From the NCBI GenBank assembly GCA_964430565.1, contig CAYSFD010000011.1:1-64000 (forward strand): a stretch of 64,000 nucleotides of DNA, given 5' to 3'. The notes beneath the pieces were generated by a model that made no database searches, was not told the origin of the DNA, and worked only from the letters and a program-made list of their open reading frames with translations. Positions 9,465-17,934 of this stretch are shown here, in pieces. The translations under genes were made by a program, and so were the position numbers. This stretch comes from VBDM01 sp964430565. Lineage in GTDB: Bacteria > Pseudomonadota > Gammaproteobacteria > Burkholderiales > SG8-39. The first letter of the stretch is position 1. Each line of letters starts with the position of its first letter.

Positions 9465-10112
9465 ATGGAACTCAATACGCTGAAACCCGCTCCCGGCTCG
9501 AATCGCCCGCGCAAGCGCGTCGCCCGCGGCATCGGCTCGGGAACGGGCAAGACTGGCGGCCGCGGGCACAAGGGTCAGAGGGCGCGCTCCGGGGGTTTTC
9601 ACAAGGTCGGCTTCGAGGGCGGGCAGATGCCGTTGCAGCGCCGGCTGCCTAAACGCGGCTTCAACTCGCCGATTCGGGAGGACACTGCCGAGGTGCGGCT
9701 TTCCGATCTTGAGCGCCTTAAAGTCGAAAAGATCGACCTCGCAGCACTCAAGGATGCGGGGGTTGTGCCCGAGTTGGCAAAGAGAGCCAAGGTGATCGTT
9801 TCGGGCAAGCTCATGCGCAAGGTCGCGCTTGTCGGGATTGCGGTAAGCAAGGGCGCGCGCGCCGCGATCGAAGCGGCAGGGGGAAGTACGGACGCCCCAA
9901 TTCCGCAGCCCAAGGCCAAGCCTCAGCCGAAGGTCGTGCTTACGGCCCAGCCGCAAGCCGAGGCAAAGCATGGCAAGGATAAAGCCAAAGAGAAGGGAAC
10001 GGGCGAAGCCAAGACGAAGAGCGGAGCAAAAGGCGAAGGTATTGCCCGAGACAAGAGTCAGGCAAGAAAGACGGAAGCTCAGCCAAAGCCGGAAGCCAAG
10101 AAGGACAAGTAA
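9465..10112 (+). CDS. rplO: 50S ribosomal protein L15 with a roughly 70-residue C-terminal tail
   Basis: L15 is a late-assembly 50S protein. The core (about residues 1-144) is canonical: MELNTLKPAPGSNRPRKRV, a glycine-rich GSGTGKTGGRGHKGQRARSGG loop, and EGGQMPLQRRLPKRGF. The family is usually about 144 residues, but this protein has 215. The extra C-terminus is a Lys/Ala/Pro/Glu-rich low-complexity tail that ends PEAKKDK. It stays in frame up to the secY junction. It is one of several tailed ribosomal proteins here. Confidence 0.97.
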   Translation: MELNTLKPAPGSNRPRKRVARGIGSGTGKTGGRGHKGQRARSGGFHKVGFEGGQMPLQRRLPKRGFNSPIREDTAEVRLSDLERLKVEKIDLAALKDAGVVPELAKRAKVIVSGKLMRKVALVGIAVSKGARAAIEAAGGSTDAPIPQPKAKPQPKVVLTAQPQAEAKHGKDKAKEKGTGEAKTKSGAKGEGIARDKSQARKTEAQPKPEAKKDK

Positions 10113-10119
10113 GGCGTAG

Positions 10120-11490
10120 ATGGCGACCTCGATCCCTCAGCTTGGCAAGACCGGTAAGTACGGCGACCTCAAGAAGCGGCTCCTGTTCCTGCTCGGCGCA
10201 TTGGTGGTTTTCCGCATCGGCGCGCATATTCCGGTTCCAGGCATCGATCCGATCAAGCTCGCGGAACTGTTCCAGTCGCAGCAGGGCGGGATCCTCGGTC
10301 TGTTCAACATGTTCTCGGGCGGAGCGCTGAGCCGTTTTACGATTTTTGCGCTCGGCATCATGCCCTACATCTCTTCCTCGATCATCATGCAACTGATGAC
10401 TGCGGTGTCCCCGCAGCTCGAGCAGTTGAAAAAAGAAGGACAGGCGGGTCAGCGCAAGATCACCCAGTACACGCGCTACGGGACCGTGGTTCTCGCGCTT
10501 TTTCAGGCGACCGGCATCTCGATCGCGCTCGAGTCGCAGCCCGGACTTGTGATCGATCCGGGGTTCATGTTCCGCTTTACGACTGTGACGACGCTCGTGA
10601 CCGGCACCATGTTTCTGATGTGGCTCGGCGAGCAGGTGACCGAGCGGGGCTTGGGCAACGGCATCTCGATCATCATCTTCGCCGGAATTGCGGCAGGGTT
10701 GCCTTCGGCGATCGCAGGGATGCTCGAATTGGTGCGTACCGGCGCGATGCATCCGCTTTCCGCGCTGCTGATCGCGGCGGGAGTCGTCGTGGTCACTTGG
10801 TTCGTGTGCTTTGTCGAGCGTGGCCAGAGAAAAATCCTCGTCAACTACGCCAAGCGCCAGATCGGGAACAAGATTTACGGCGGACAGGCCTCGCACCTGC
10901 CGTTCAAGCTCAACATGTCCGGCGTGATCCCGCCGATTTTCGCGTCTTCGATCATCCTGTTCCCGGCAACGCTGGCCGGCTGGTTCACCGGCGGGACGGG
11001 GAGCGGAAACGCGTGGGAATTGCTGAAGCAGTTGCAAATAGGTGCTGCACTGAGTCTGATGATCCGGGACATGGCGGCGACGCTTTCCCCCGGCCAACCG
11101 ATCTACGTGATGCTGTATGCCGGGGCAATCGTCTTCTTCTGTTTCTTCTACACGGCGCTGCAATACAACCCGAAGGAAACGGCGGAAAATCTGAAGAAAT
11201 CGGGCGCCTTCGTTCCGGGGATCCGGCCCGGTGACCAAACCGCGAAGTACCTCGAGAAGATCCTCTTGAGGCTGACTCTCGCGGGGGCTGTCTATGTCAC
11301 CCTTGTCTGCCTGCTGCCCGAGTTCCTGATTCTCAGGTGGAACGTGCCCTTCTACTTCGGCGGCACCTCGCTCCTCATCATCGTCGTCGTGACCATGGAC
11401 TTCATGGCGCAGGTCCAAGCCTATATCATGACGCACCAGTACGAGAGCCTGCTGAAGAAGGCCAACTTTCGCAACCCGTTTGAAAAGTGA
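10120..11490 (+). CDS. secY: Preprotein translocase subunit SecY
   Basis: SecY is the channel subunit of the Sec translocon in the inner membrane. The 456-residue protein has ten predicted membrane segments. It carries the conserved plug-region motif FNMFSGGALSRFTIFALGIMPYISSSIIMQL, the MWLGEQVTERGLGNGISI segment, and cytoplasmic-loop arginines in VFVER-type context (CFVERGQRKILVNYAKRQ). It follows rplO by seven bases. The gene after it is rpmJ; infA, often found between the two, is absent. Confidence 0.98.
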   Translation: MATSIPQLGKTGKYGDLKKRLLFLLGALVVFRIGAHIPVPGIDPIKLAELFQSQQGGILGLFNMFSGGALSRFTIFALGIMPYISSSIIMQLMTAVSPQLEQLKKEGQAGQRKITQYTRYGTVVLALFQATGISIALESQPGLVIDPGFMFRFTTVTTLVTGTMFLMWLGEQVTERGLGNGISIIIFAGIAAGLPSAIAGMLELVRTGAMHPLSALLIAAGVVVVTWFVCFVERGQRKILVNYAKRQIGNKIYGGQASHLPFKLNMSGVIPPIFASSIILFPATLAGWFTGGTGSGNAWELLKQLQIGAALSLMIRDMAATLSPGQPIYVMLYAGAIVFFCFFYTALQYNPKETAENLKKSGAFVPGIRPGDQTAKYLEKILLRLTLAGAVYVTLVCLLPEFLILRWNVPFYFGGTSLLIIVVVTMDFMAQVQAYIMTHQYESLLKKANFRNPFEK

Positions 11491-11516
11491 GACCGGGACC
11501 CTGAAAGGAAGCAGTG

Positions 11517-11630
11517 ATGAAAGTATTAGCCTCGGTGAAGAGAATTTGCCGCAACTGCAAGATCGTGCGCCGCAAAGGTGTTGTGCGCGTCATCTGCAAA
11601 GACCCCCGCCACAAGCAACGGCAGGGGTAA
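11517..11630 (+). CDS. rpmJ: 50S ribosomal protein L36 (zinc-binding form)
   Basis: This 37-residue gene is too short for most ORF screens. It reads MKVLASVKRICRNCKIVRRK, then a Val/Arg segment, and ends RHKQRQG. The zinc-ligand set C11, C14, C27 and H32 is complete, so this is the C+ form. A GAAAGGAAG ribosome-binding site lies just upstream. It follows secY by 26 bases and precedes the alpha-operon promoter. Confidence 0.96.
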   Translation: MKVLASVKRICRNCKIVRRKGVVRVICKDPRHKQRQG

Positions 11631-11657
11631 ATAGTAGTTAACGGACGGATTTCACGC

Positions 11658-11663
11658 TATAAT
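11658..11663 (+). promoter_or_regulatory. Probable -10 element of the alpha-operon promoter
   Basis: A perfect TATAAT lies 41 bases before the rpsM start. No strong -35 hexamer is present at 16-18 bases upstream; TAGTTA (11635-11640) is the best-spaced candidate. A small hairpin with arms TTCGCC and GGCGAA follows in the presumed leader (about 11670-11690). The E. coli alpha operon has an S4-binding leader; whether this short leader serves the same role is unknown. Confidence 0.55.
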
Positions 11664-11703
11664 TTGCGGTTTCGCCTTTCGGGGCGAATAAAGGGAACTG
11701 GGC

Positions 11704-12087
11704 ATGGCCCGTATTGCAGGAGTCAATATTCCGAACCACCAGCACGCGGAAATAGCGCTGCAGGCGATCTTTGGTGTCGGCCGCTCTCGGGCGCAGGTGA
11801 TCTGCGCTGCGGCCAAAATCTCCAAGTCTTCCAAAATCAAAGACTTGTCTGAATCTGATATGGAGCGTCTGCGAGAGCAGATTGCCCGGTTCGCGGTCGA
11901 GGGCGACTTGCGTCGTGAGGTATCAATGAGCATCAAGCGACTGATGGATCTTGGTTGCTACCGTGGGACGCGCCACCGCAAGGGGCTGCCGGTTCGCGGG
12001 CAGCGTACCCGCACCAACGCCCGCACCCGCAAGGGGCCGCGCAAGACGGCAATCAAGATTACCGCTACCGCCCCGAAGCCCGGGTAA
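11704..12087 (+). CDS. rpsM: 30S ribosomal protein S13
   Basis: S13 contacts the P-site tRNA and forms intersubunit bridges. The 127 residues begin MARIAGVNIPNHQHAEIALQ and carry the helix-hairpin region IFGVGRSRAQVIC and the basic C-terminal GLPVRGQRTRTNARTRKGP. It is a few residues longer than in E. coli. It is the first gene of the alpha operon, preceded by AAAGGGAAC and a consensus -10 element. Confidence 0.97.
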   Translation: MARIAGVNIPNHQHAEIALQAIFGVGRSRAQVICAAAKISKSSKIKDLSESDMERLREQIARFAVEGDLRREVSMSIKRLMDLGCYRGTRHRKGLPVRGQRTRTNARTRKGPRKTAIKITATAPKPG

Positions 12088-12109
12088 GAGCTGCCGAGGA
12101 ATCCCGTAT

Positions 12110-12517
12110 ATGGCAAAACCACCAGCCGCACCCACCGCCGCTGCTCGCGTTCGCAAGAAGGTTAAGAAGAACGTGGTTGAGGGCATCGCTCACGTCCACG
12201 CTTCGTTCAACAACACCATCGTGACCATTACCGATCGCCAGGGCAACGCTCTTGCGTGGGCAACTTCCGGAGCCGCCGGCTTCAAGGGCTCACGGAAATC
12301 GACGCCGTTTGCGGCCCAGGTTGCAGCCGAACAGGCAGGCCGAGCCGCACAGGAATGCGGAGTGAAGAATATTGAAGTGCGCATCAAAGGCCCGGGCCCG
12401 GGGCGGGAGTCGGCTGTGCGTGCGCTCAACGCTCTCGGTCTCAAGATCAGCAGCATTGCCGATGTGACCCCCGTGCCCCACAACGGTTGCCGGCCGCCCA
12501 AGCGGCGGCGCATATAG
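12110..12517 (+). CDS. rpsK: 30S ribosomal protein S11
   Basis: S11 lies on the 30S platform near the E site. The ATG at 12110 gives a 135-residue protein starting MAKPPAAPTAAARVRKKVKK, close to the family length; the open frame extends further upstream into rpsM but that part is not coding. The signatures HVHASFNNTIVTITDRQGN, WATSGAAGFKGSRKSTPFAAQ and the C-terminal PHNGCRPPKRRRI are present. The N-terminal PPAAPTAAA stretch is slightly extended. Confidence 0.97.
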   Translation: MAKPPAAPTAAARVRKKVKKNVVEGIAHVHASFNNTIVTITDRQGNALAWATSGAAGFKGSRKSTPFAAQVAAEQAGRAAQECGVKNIEVRIKGPGPGRESAVRALNALGLKISSIADVTPVPHNGCRPPKRRRI

Positions 12518-12527
12518 AGGAATACGC

Positions 12528-13157
12528 ATGGCTCGAGATTTGGGTGCCAAATGCCGCCAGTGCCGTCGCGAGGGAGAGAAGCTCTTCCTCAAGGGAGAAA
12601 AGTGCTTTACGGACAAATGCGCGATCGAGCGGCGGAGCTACGCGCCGGGACAACACGGCCAGAAAAGCGGCGGCCGTATGTCCGATTTCGGCAAGCAGTT
12701 GCGCGAGAAGCAGAAGCTGCGCCGCATATACGGGATGCTCGAGCGTCAGTTCCGAAAAACATATGCGGAGGCCTCGCGCAGCAAGGGCGTGACGGGCGAG
12801 CGTCTGCTTCAGTTGCTGGAGTCGCGTCTTGACACCGTGTCGTACCGCATGGGGTTCGGCGCGAGCCGCACCGAGGCTCGCCAGATTGTGCGCCACAACG
12901 GTGTGCTCGTGAACGGCAAGCGCGTCAACGTGCCCTCCTACCAGGTGCGGCCGGGGGACATTGTTGCGGTCGCAGCGAAGGCGAAGGATCAACTTCGCGT
13001 CAAAGGCTCGCTCACGGCTGCGGAAACTCGCGGCTTCCCGGAATGGGTAGAGGTCGATGTCAATGAAATGAAAGGCAAATTCAAGGCGCTTCCGGTGCGG
13101 TCGGAGCTGCCTTCCACGATCAACGAAAGTCTGATAGTCGAACTTTATTCGAGGTAA
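12528..13157 (+). CDS. rpsD: 30S ribosomal protein S4
   Basis: S4 nucleates 30S assembly and can repress the alpha operon. The 209-residue protein carries an N-terminal cysteine set (C9, C12, C26, C31) consistent with zinc binding, and an S4 RNA-binding domain with LESRLDTVSYRMGFGASRTEARQ. A GAGGAATACGC spacer precedes the ATG. The order rpsK-rpsD-rpoA is standard. Confidence 0.98.
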   Translation: MARDLGAKCRQCRREGEKLFLKGEKCFTDKCAIERRSYAPGQHGQKSGGRMSDFGKQLREKQKLRRIYGMLERQFRKTYAEASRSKGVTGERLLQLLESRLDTVSYRMGFGASRTEARQIVRHNGVLVNGKRVNVPSYQVRPGDIVAVAAKAKDQLRVKGSLTAAETRGFPEWVEVDVNEMKGKFKALPVRSELPSTINESLIVELYSR

Positions 13158-13207
13158 CGCTGCGTTCGAAGTCAGCGACGCAGTCGATATCGTATCGAGG
13201 GTCTCAA

Positions 13208-14194
13208 ATGCAAACCAGTGAATTTCTCAAACCGCGCATCATCGATGTCCAGGGGATTGCCCCCAACCACGCGAAGGTCGTGATGGAACCGTTCGAGCGC
13301 GGTTACGGCCACACCCTCGGCAATGCGCTGCGCCGCGTGCTGCTTTCGTCGATGCCCGGATTCGCCGCGACAGAGGTGCAAATCGCAGGTGTGCTGCACG
13401 AATACTCCACGATCGAGGGCGTGCAGGAGGACGTCGTCGACATCATGCTAAACCTCAAAGGGGTCGTGCTGAAGCTTCACAATCGTGAAGATACGCTGCT
13501 CAATCTGAAAAAGAAGGGCGAGGGTCCGGTGACGGCGGGAGACATCGAAGCCACTCACGACATCGAGATCATCAACCCGGAGCACGTGATCGCGCATCTG
13601 TCCCCCGGGGGCAAGCTCGAGATGCAGATCAAGGTGGAGAAGGGTCGCGGTTACCTGCCAGGCAACCTGCGGGTGATCCCAGAAGAGTCCAAGGGCATCG
13701 GCAAAATCATCCTGGACGCATCGTTCTCGCCTGTGAAGCGCGTATCCTATTCGGTCGAATCGGCGCGCGTCGAGCAGCGCACCGACCTGGACAAACTAAT
13801 CATCGACATCGAGACCAACGGTATCATCGAACCCGAAGAAGCGATCCGGTATGCCGCGAGGATCCTCGTGGACCAGCTTTCCGTTTTCGCGGCGCTCGAA
13901 GGCACGGCCCCGGCGATCGAGGAGAAGAGGATCCCGCAAGTCGACCCGATCCTGCTCAGGCCTGTCGACGATCTCGAGCTCACCGTGCGCTCGGCCAACT
14001 GCCTCAAGGCGGAGAACATCTACTATATCGGCGATCTGATCCAGCGCACCGAGACAGAGCTTCTCAAGACGCCGAATCTCGGACGAAAATCGCTCAACGA
14101 GATCAAGGAAGTGCTCGCCTCACGCGGACTGAGTCTCGGCATGAAACTCGAGAACTGGCCGCCCGCCGGCCTTGAGACCGCACGCAGCACGTAA
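13208..14194 (+). CDS. rpoA: DNA-directed RNA polymerase alpha subunit
   Basis: RpoA dimerises to start RNA polymerase assembly, and its C-terminal domain binds UP elements and activators. The 328-residue protein has the N-terminal domain (EPFERGYGHTLGNALRRVLLSSMPG), a linker near residue 235, and the alpha-CTD with the DNA-contact motif PNLGRKSLNEIKEVLASRGLSLG. Length and gene position before rplQ are standard. Confidence 0.98.
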   Translation: MQTSEFLKPRIIDVQGIAPNHAKVVMEPFERGYGHTLGNALRRVLLSSMPGFAATEVQIAGVLHEYSTIEGVQEDVVDIMLNLKGVVLKLHNREDTLLNLKKKGEGPVTAGDIEATHDIEIINPEHVIAHLSPGGKLEMQIKVEKGRGYLPGNLRVIPEESKGIGKIILDASFSPVKRVSYSVESARVEQRTDLDKLIIDIETNGIIEPEEAIRYAARILVDQLSVFAALEGTAPAIEEKRIPQVDPILLRPVDDLELTVRSANCLKAENIYYIGDLIQRTETELLKTPNLGRKSLNEIKEVLASRGLSLGMKLENWPPAGLETARST

Positions 14195-14218
14195 ATCTGG
14201 GCAACCGGAAAGAGAACC

Positions 14219-14617
14219 ATGCGTCACCGCCACGGGCTGAGAAAACTCAATCGCACCAGCAGCCACCGCCTGGCGATGCTACGCAACATGACTGTATCGT
14301 TGCTTCAGCACGAAGTCATACAAACGACGCTTCCCAAAGCTAAAGAGTTGCGCCGTGTCGTCGAGCCGATGATTACGCTCGGCAAGAAACCCACGCTCGC
14401 CAACCGGCGTCTCGCCTACAACCGGCTGCGCGACCGCGGTACCGTGACCAAGCTCTTCTCGGAACTCGGGCCGCGCTACGCCAAGAGAAATGGCGGATAC
14501 CTGCGCATCCTCAAATACGGCTTCAGGAAGGGAGACAATGCTCCGATGGCTCTGGTGGAGTTGATGGACCGGCCCGAGCCTAAGGAGGAACCCAAGGCCG
14601 AGAGAGCCAAGACCTGA
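14219..14617 (+). CDS. rplQ: 50S ribosomal protein L17
   Basis: L17 lies near the tunnel exit. The 132 residues start MRHRHGLRKLNRTSSHRLAM and contain the typical TLPKAKELRRVVEPMITLGKK segment and GGYLRILKYGFRKGDNAPMALVEL. A short Glu/Lys/Pro tail follows the core. It ends the alpha operon and converges with the glycerate kinase gene after 25 bases. Confidence 0.98.
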   Translation: MRHRHGLRKLNRTSSHRLAMLRNMTVSLLQHEVIQTTLPKAKELRRVVEPMITLGKKPTLANRRLAYNRLRDRGTVTKLFSELGPRYAKRNGGYLRILKYGFRKGDNAPMALVELMDRPEPKEEPKAERAKT

Positions 14618-14642
14618 GAGCCTCTCGTAGATCCGCGCAGTT

Positions 14643-15914
14643 TCAGATAACCAGGATCGCTCGATAGTCGTTGACGTTTGTGCGGGTCGGGCCGGTTACG
14701 ATGAGGTCTTCGATCCCGGAGAAAAAGCTGTAGCTGTCGTTGTCGGCGAGCAGCTTGTTCGCATCCAGTCCCAGCTTCGCCCCGCGCTCGATCGAGTCGG
14801 GAAGGAGCACGGCGCCGGCGTTATCTTCCGATCCGTCGATGCCGTCGGTGTCACAAGCGATTGCCCGGACACCGGGAAGTCCAGTCAGTTCGATCGCGAG
14901 CGAAAGCAGGAATTCAGTGCATCGGCCGCCGCGGCCTGTGCCGCGCATGGTGACGGTGCACTCCCCGCCCGAAATCAGCGCGACCGGTGGTTTCTCTGGA
15001 TCCCCGTACCGAGAGATCCGCCGCGTGAGCGTGGCCTGCGCTGTGGCCACCTCGCGCGCTTCGCCGGTGACGCTGTCGCCGATAATTACGGCCGGAATCC
15101 CGTGCTGCCGAAAGAAATCCGAGGCGGCGTGCAGGGATTGTCGAGCGGTGGCGATGATTCGGTTCTCGACGCGGGCGAAAATCCTGTCTCCGGGCTTGGG
15201 CGTCTCCGGAATCTCGCCTCGCGCTCCACGCTCGAGGTGTTCTTTCACCGAAGCGAACGAGTTGACGCCGTAGCGATCTAAAAGTTCGAGCGCGTCGCGG
15301 TAGGTGGTCGGATCAGGAGCGCAGGGACCCGAGGCGATGTGGGTCGGATCGTCGCCGGTTACATCCGAGATGATGAGCGCGAGTACCGTTGCCCTGCACG
15401 CGGCAGCGAGCCGACCGCCGTGGATTGCGGAAAGATGCTTTCGCACGGTGTTCATGTCCTGGATCGGAGCGCCGCTCCGCAGCAGCTCTCTCGTCGTCGC
15501 CCTCAAGGCGTCCATGGATACGCCCTCTGCGGGGAGGGCGAGCAGTGCCGAGCCGCCGCCGGAGACAAGCACAAGCAACAGTTCGCCCGGAGCAAGCGTC
15601 TCGACCTTGCGCAGAACCTCCCTTGCTGCGGCTTCGCCCGCCGCGTCCGGCACCGGGTGCCCGGCTTCGATCACCTTGATGCGGCGCGTCGGTACGCCGT
15701 GGCCGTAACGGGTGAGGACCAGACCCTCCAGCGGCGCGTCCTGCGGCCAGTGCCGCTCGACCGCAAGCGCCATCGAGGCCGCAGCCTTCCCGGCGCCGAC
15801 GACGAGCGTCCGTCCCGTGGGCGGCGCGGGCAGGTGTTGCGGAAGGATCTTGAGGGGGTCGGCGGCCCCAACGGCGGCGTGGAAACTCCCGAGGAGAAGC
15901 TGCTTGGGATCCAT
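14643..15914 (-). CDS. Glycerate 2-kinase-like protein (MOFRL family, TtuD/GckA type)
   Basis: Proteins of this family (older name hydroxypyruvate reductase TtuD) phosphorylate D-glycerate to 2-phosphoglycerate. The 423 residues show an N-terminal Rossmann-like domain with VVGAGKAAASMA, a glycine-rich VLVSGGGSALLALP loop near residue 120, ISDVTGDDPTHIASGP in the middle, and the C-terminal MOFRL domain with GGECTVTMRGTGRGGRCTEFLL and CDTDGIDGSEDNAGA. The length is normal. It is the last of three minus-strand genes, 82 bases after the hydrolase. Glycerate metabolism is the most likely role; regulation is not visible. Confidence 0.88.
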   Translation of the reverse strand: MDPKQLLLGSFHAAVGAADPLKILPQHLPAPPTGRTLVVGAGKAAASMALAVERHWPQDAPLEGLVLTRYGHGVPTRRIKVIEAGHPVPDAAGEAAAREVLRKVETLAPGELLLVLVSGGGSALLALPAEGVSMDALRATTRELLRSGAPIQDMNTVRKHLSAIHGGRLAAACRATVLALIISDVTGDDPTHIASGPCAPDPTTYRDALELLDRYGVNSFASVKEHLERGARGEIPETPKPGDRIFARVENRIIATARQSLHAASDFFRQHGIPAVIIGDSVTGEAREVATAQATLTRRISRYGDPEKPPVALISGGECTVTMRGTGRGGRCTEFLLSLAIELTGLPGVRAIACDTDGIDGSEDNAGAVLLPDSIERGAKLGLDANKLLADNDSYSFFSGIEDLIVTGPTRTNVNDYRAILVI

Positions 15915-15996
15915 CCGGGGACTGTAGCGACTTTGCCCTATCGCGCCAAGGTCAGTGAGTCCGGTTCAGGCCAGAATACTCGTGATCGAGAACCCG

Positions 15997-16839
15997 TCAT
16001 CCCATCATGTTCACAACCGCCTTGAACAAACTCGTCGCTGGATTACAGAGCTGGTCGAGCACGGTGAAATGGTTCGCCCCGGGACATGGTATGTCGGCGC
16101 GGAGCGCCTTGCCCCATTTTTCTGCGATCAGACGGTTTTGGATGTGAAACCCCTCGTTCTCCTCACTCCCGACTGCGGTGTAGAACGGGGCGTCGGTTGC
16201 GGGCGACAGGAATGCCGGGCTCACCTTGAGCGCGGATTTCCCGGTGAGCCGTACGTCACAATTGACTGAGGGCACCTTGACGATCTCGGTGAGGTCGTAC
16301 AAGCCGCTGATCGAAAGTGCAGCCGATACTACGTTCTCCGGCAGGTCGGCGGAATACTTCGACCAAAGGCAGCACAACATCATCGCGGCAAGATGCCCTC
16401 CTGCCGAATGCCCGCAGACATTGAGTTTTCCGGAGGGCGCTCCGAAGTTGCCGCCGTTGCGGTACAGCCAGGCGCAGGCCTGCACCAACTGCATCACGAT
16501 ATCTTCTACCTGTACGGCAGGACAAAGCGCGTAGTTGGGCACCGCGACGGTGATTCCCTCCCGGACAAGCGCGGGCGCAATGAACGAAAAGTGCTTCTTG
16601 TCCAGGGCGCGCCAATAGCCGCCGTGAATGTAGATCAGAAGGCCTTTGCTTTTTCCTTGTGCGCGAAAGATGTCGATCGTCTCCGAGTCTGTCGGGCCGT
16701 AGGGCACGTCCAGGTAGCACTCGAGGCTCGCGCGTGCCCGCTCGGCGTCTCGTTCCCAGCGGTCGAAAATCTTCTGGTGGTCGGCGACGACCAGCCTCGG
16801 GTTATAGAGCAGGTCGTAGTTGGTTTTTTCTGCGTTCAT
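15997..16839 (-). CDS. Alpha/beta hydrolase, arylformamidase-like esterase
   Basis: The 280-residue protein has the oxyanion motif HGGYW (near residue 74), a nucleophile elbow GHSAGG, and a probable catalytic His in GANHFTVLD near the C-terminus. This layout and the N-terminal DLLYNPRLVVADHQKIFDRW are typical of the esterase/N-formylkynurenine formamidase-like group. The substrate cannot be assigned. It follows the gentisate dioxygenase gene on the same strand by 54 bases, so a role in aromatic-compound breakdown is possible. No signal peptide is seen, so it is probably cytoplasmic. Confidence 0.8.
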   Translation of the reverse strand: MNAEKTNYDLLYNPRLVVADHQKIFDRWERDAERARASLECYLDVPYGPTDSETIDIFRAQGKSKGLLIYIHGGYWRALDKKHFSFIAPALVREGITVAVPNYALCPAVQVEDIVMQLVQACAWLYRNGGNFGAPSGKLNVCGHSAGGHLAAMMLCCLWSKYSADLPENVVSAALSISGLYDLTEIVKVPSVNCDVRLTGKSALKVSPAFLSPATDAPFYTAVGSEENEGFHIQNRLIAEKWGKALRADIPCPGANHFTVLDQLCNPATSLFKAVVNMMG

Positions 16840-16893
16840 TCTTAAAATGAAAGGCTACCCGCGCGCGGCCTTCTCCTGCAAACCCCTCAAGGC

Positions 16894-17934
16894 TCAGAAC
16901 GCTTCGCGCCAGAGATCGAGCGCCTGCTGCACCGGGCGGTCGGAAAAACTGAAGAGCACGGATTGCTCTTCGGTCTCGAGACGGTACGGCATCCACGAGG
17001 GGCAGACGAACACGTCTCTGGGTCCAAAGGCGAGCGTCTCGCCATTGACGAGGCAGCGGCCGCTTCCCTCGACCACCGCATACACTGTCGCATCGGTGGA
17101 CCGATAGTCCGCGCCCCTGAACCCTTTGGGCAACAGCTGCATGAATGTGCCGATCGTCGGCATCGCCCAGCCGCCGGTGACCGGGTTCATGTATTGCAGC
17201 TTGTGCCCCCAGCAGGGATGGAGGTCGTGCCCCGATTTCAGGGTTTCCAGCGCCCCGCGGGTGCGCTCGTACGGATACCAGAAAAGCGGCGAAGTGCGGC
17301 TCTTCGCTTTGTACTCGACCGGCTTCATCGTGTTGCCGAACTGCGCGAGGTTGTCGCCTTCGGTGCGGCTGGTATGCTGCGTCTCCTGCGCCCCTTTTTC
17401 CATGAACTGCGCATCGAGCAACTCGACCAGCGGCACGTCCAGGCCGTCCAGCCATACCATCGGCTCGCTGGACGGATTGCCGTGGTCGTGGAAGGTCCAC
17501 GAGGGCGTGATGACGAAATCGCCCACGTTCATGGTGACCTTTTCGCCGTCCACTGCCGTGTAGGCGCCGCTGCCGAGCAAGATGAAGCGCAGCGCCGATT
17601 GCGAGTGCCGGTGCGCCGGCGCAATTTCACCAGGCAGGATCAACTGCAATCCGGCATAAAGGCTGTGCGTGACGGCCGTCCGGCCGCGTAGCCCGGGGTT
17701 CTCGAGGACCAGCACGCGCCGCTCGGCTTCCTTGGCTGTAATGAGGCGACCGGCTTCCTGGACCCACGGCCACACCGTGTCCCATCTCCAGAGACAAGGC
17801 TTGCATGGAGTGTTGGGCGTTGGGGTGATTATGTCGTGCAGCACCTCCCACAGAGGGGCGCAATTCGCCTTGCTGATCCTGTCGTAAAAGGCCTTGCGCT
17901 CGGCGACCACGTTGGCTTGAAGTACGGCGGACAT
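16894..17934 (-). CDS. Gentisate 1,2-dioxygenase (bicupin)
   Basis: This enzyme opens the ring of gentisate (2,5-dihydroxybenzoate) to maleylpyruvate using Fe(II) and oxygen. The 346 residues match the family length. The first cupin has the metal motif PAHRHSQSALRFIL and a third ligand His in TFHDHGNPSSEPMVWLDGLD. The second cupin (VVEGSGRCLVNGE, PRDVFVCPSWMPYRLE) lacks the HxH pair, as in many members with one metal site. The genes for maleylpyruvate isomerase and fumarylpyruvate hydrolase are not in the window. A substituted-gentisate or salicylate-type dioxygenase remains possible. Confidence 0.88.
   Translation of the reverse strand: MSAVLQANVVAERKAFYDRISKANCAPLWEVLHDIITPTPNTPCKPCLWRWDTVWPWVQEAGRLITAKEAERRVLVLENPGLRGRTAVTHSLYAGLQLILPGEIAPAHRHSQSALRFILLGSGAYTAVDGEKVTMNVGDFVITPSWTFHDHGNPSSEPMVWLDGLDVPLVELLDAQFMEKGAQETQHTSRTEGDNLAQFGNTMKPVEYKAKSRTSPLFWYPYERTRGALETLKSGHDLHPCWGHKLQYMNPVTGGWAMPTIGTFMQLLPKGFRGADYRSTDATVYAVVEGSGRCLVNGETLAFGPRDVFVCPSWMPYRLETEEQSVLFSFSDRPVQQALDLWREAF

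Noticed and set aside
9940..11436. Long minus-strand open frame opposite secY
   Set aside because: It is the antiframe of rplO and secY; no family resemblance and an implausible composition.
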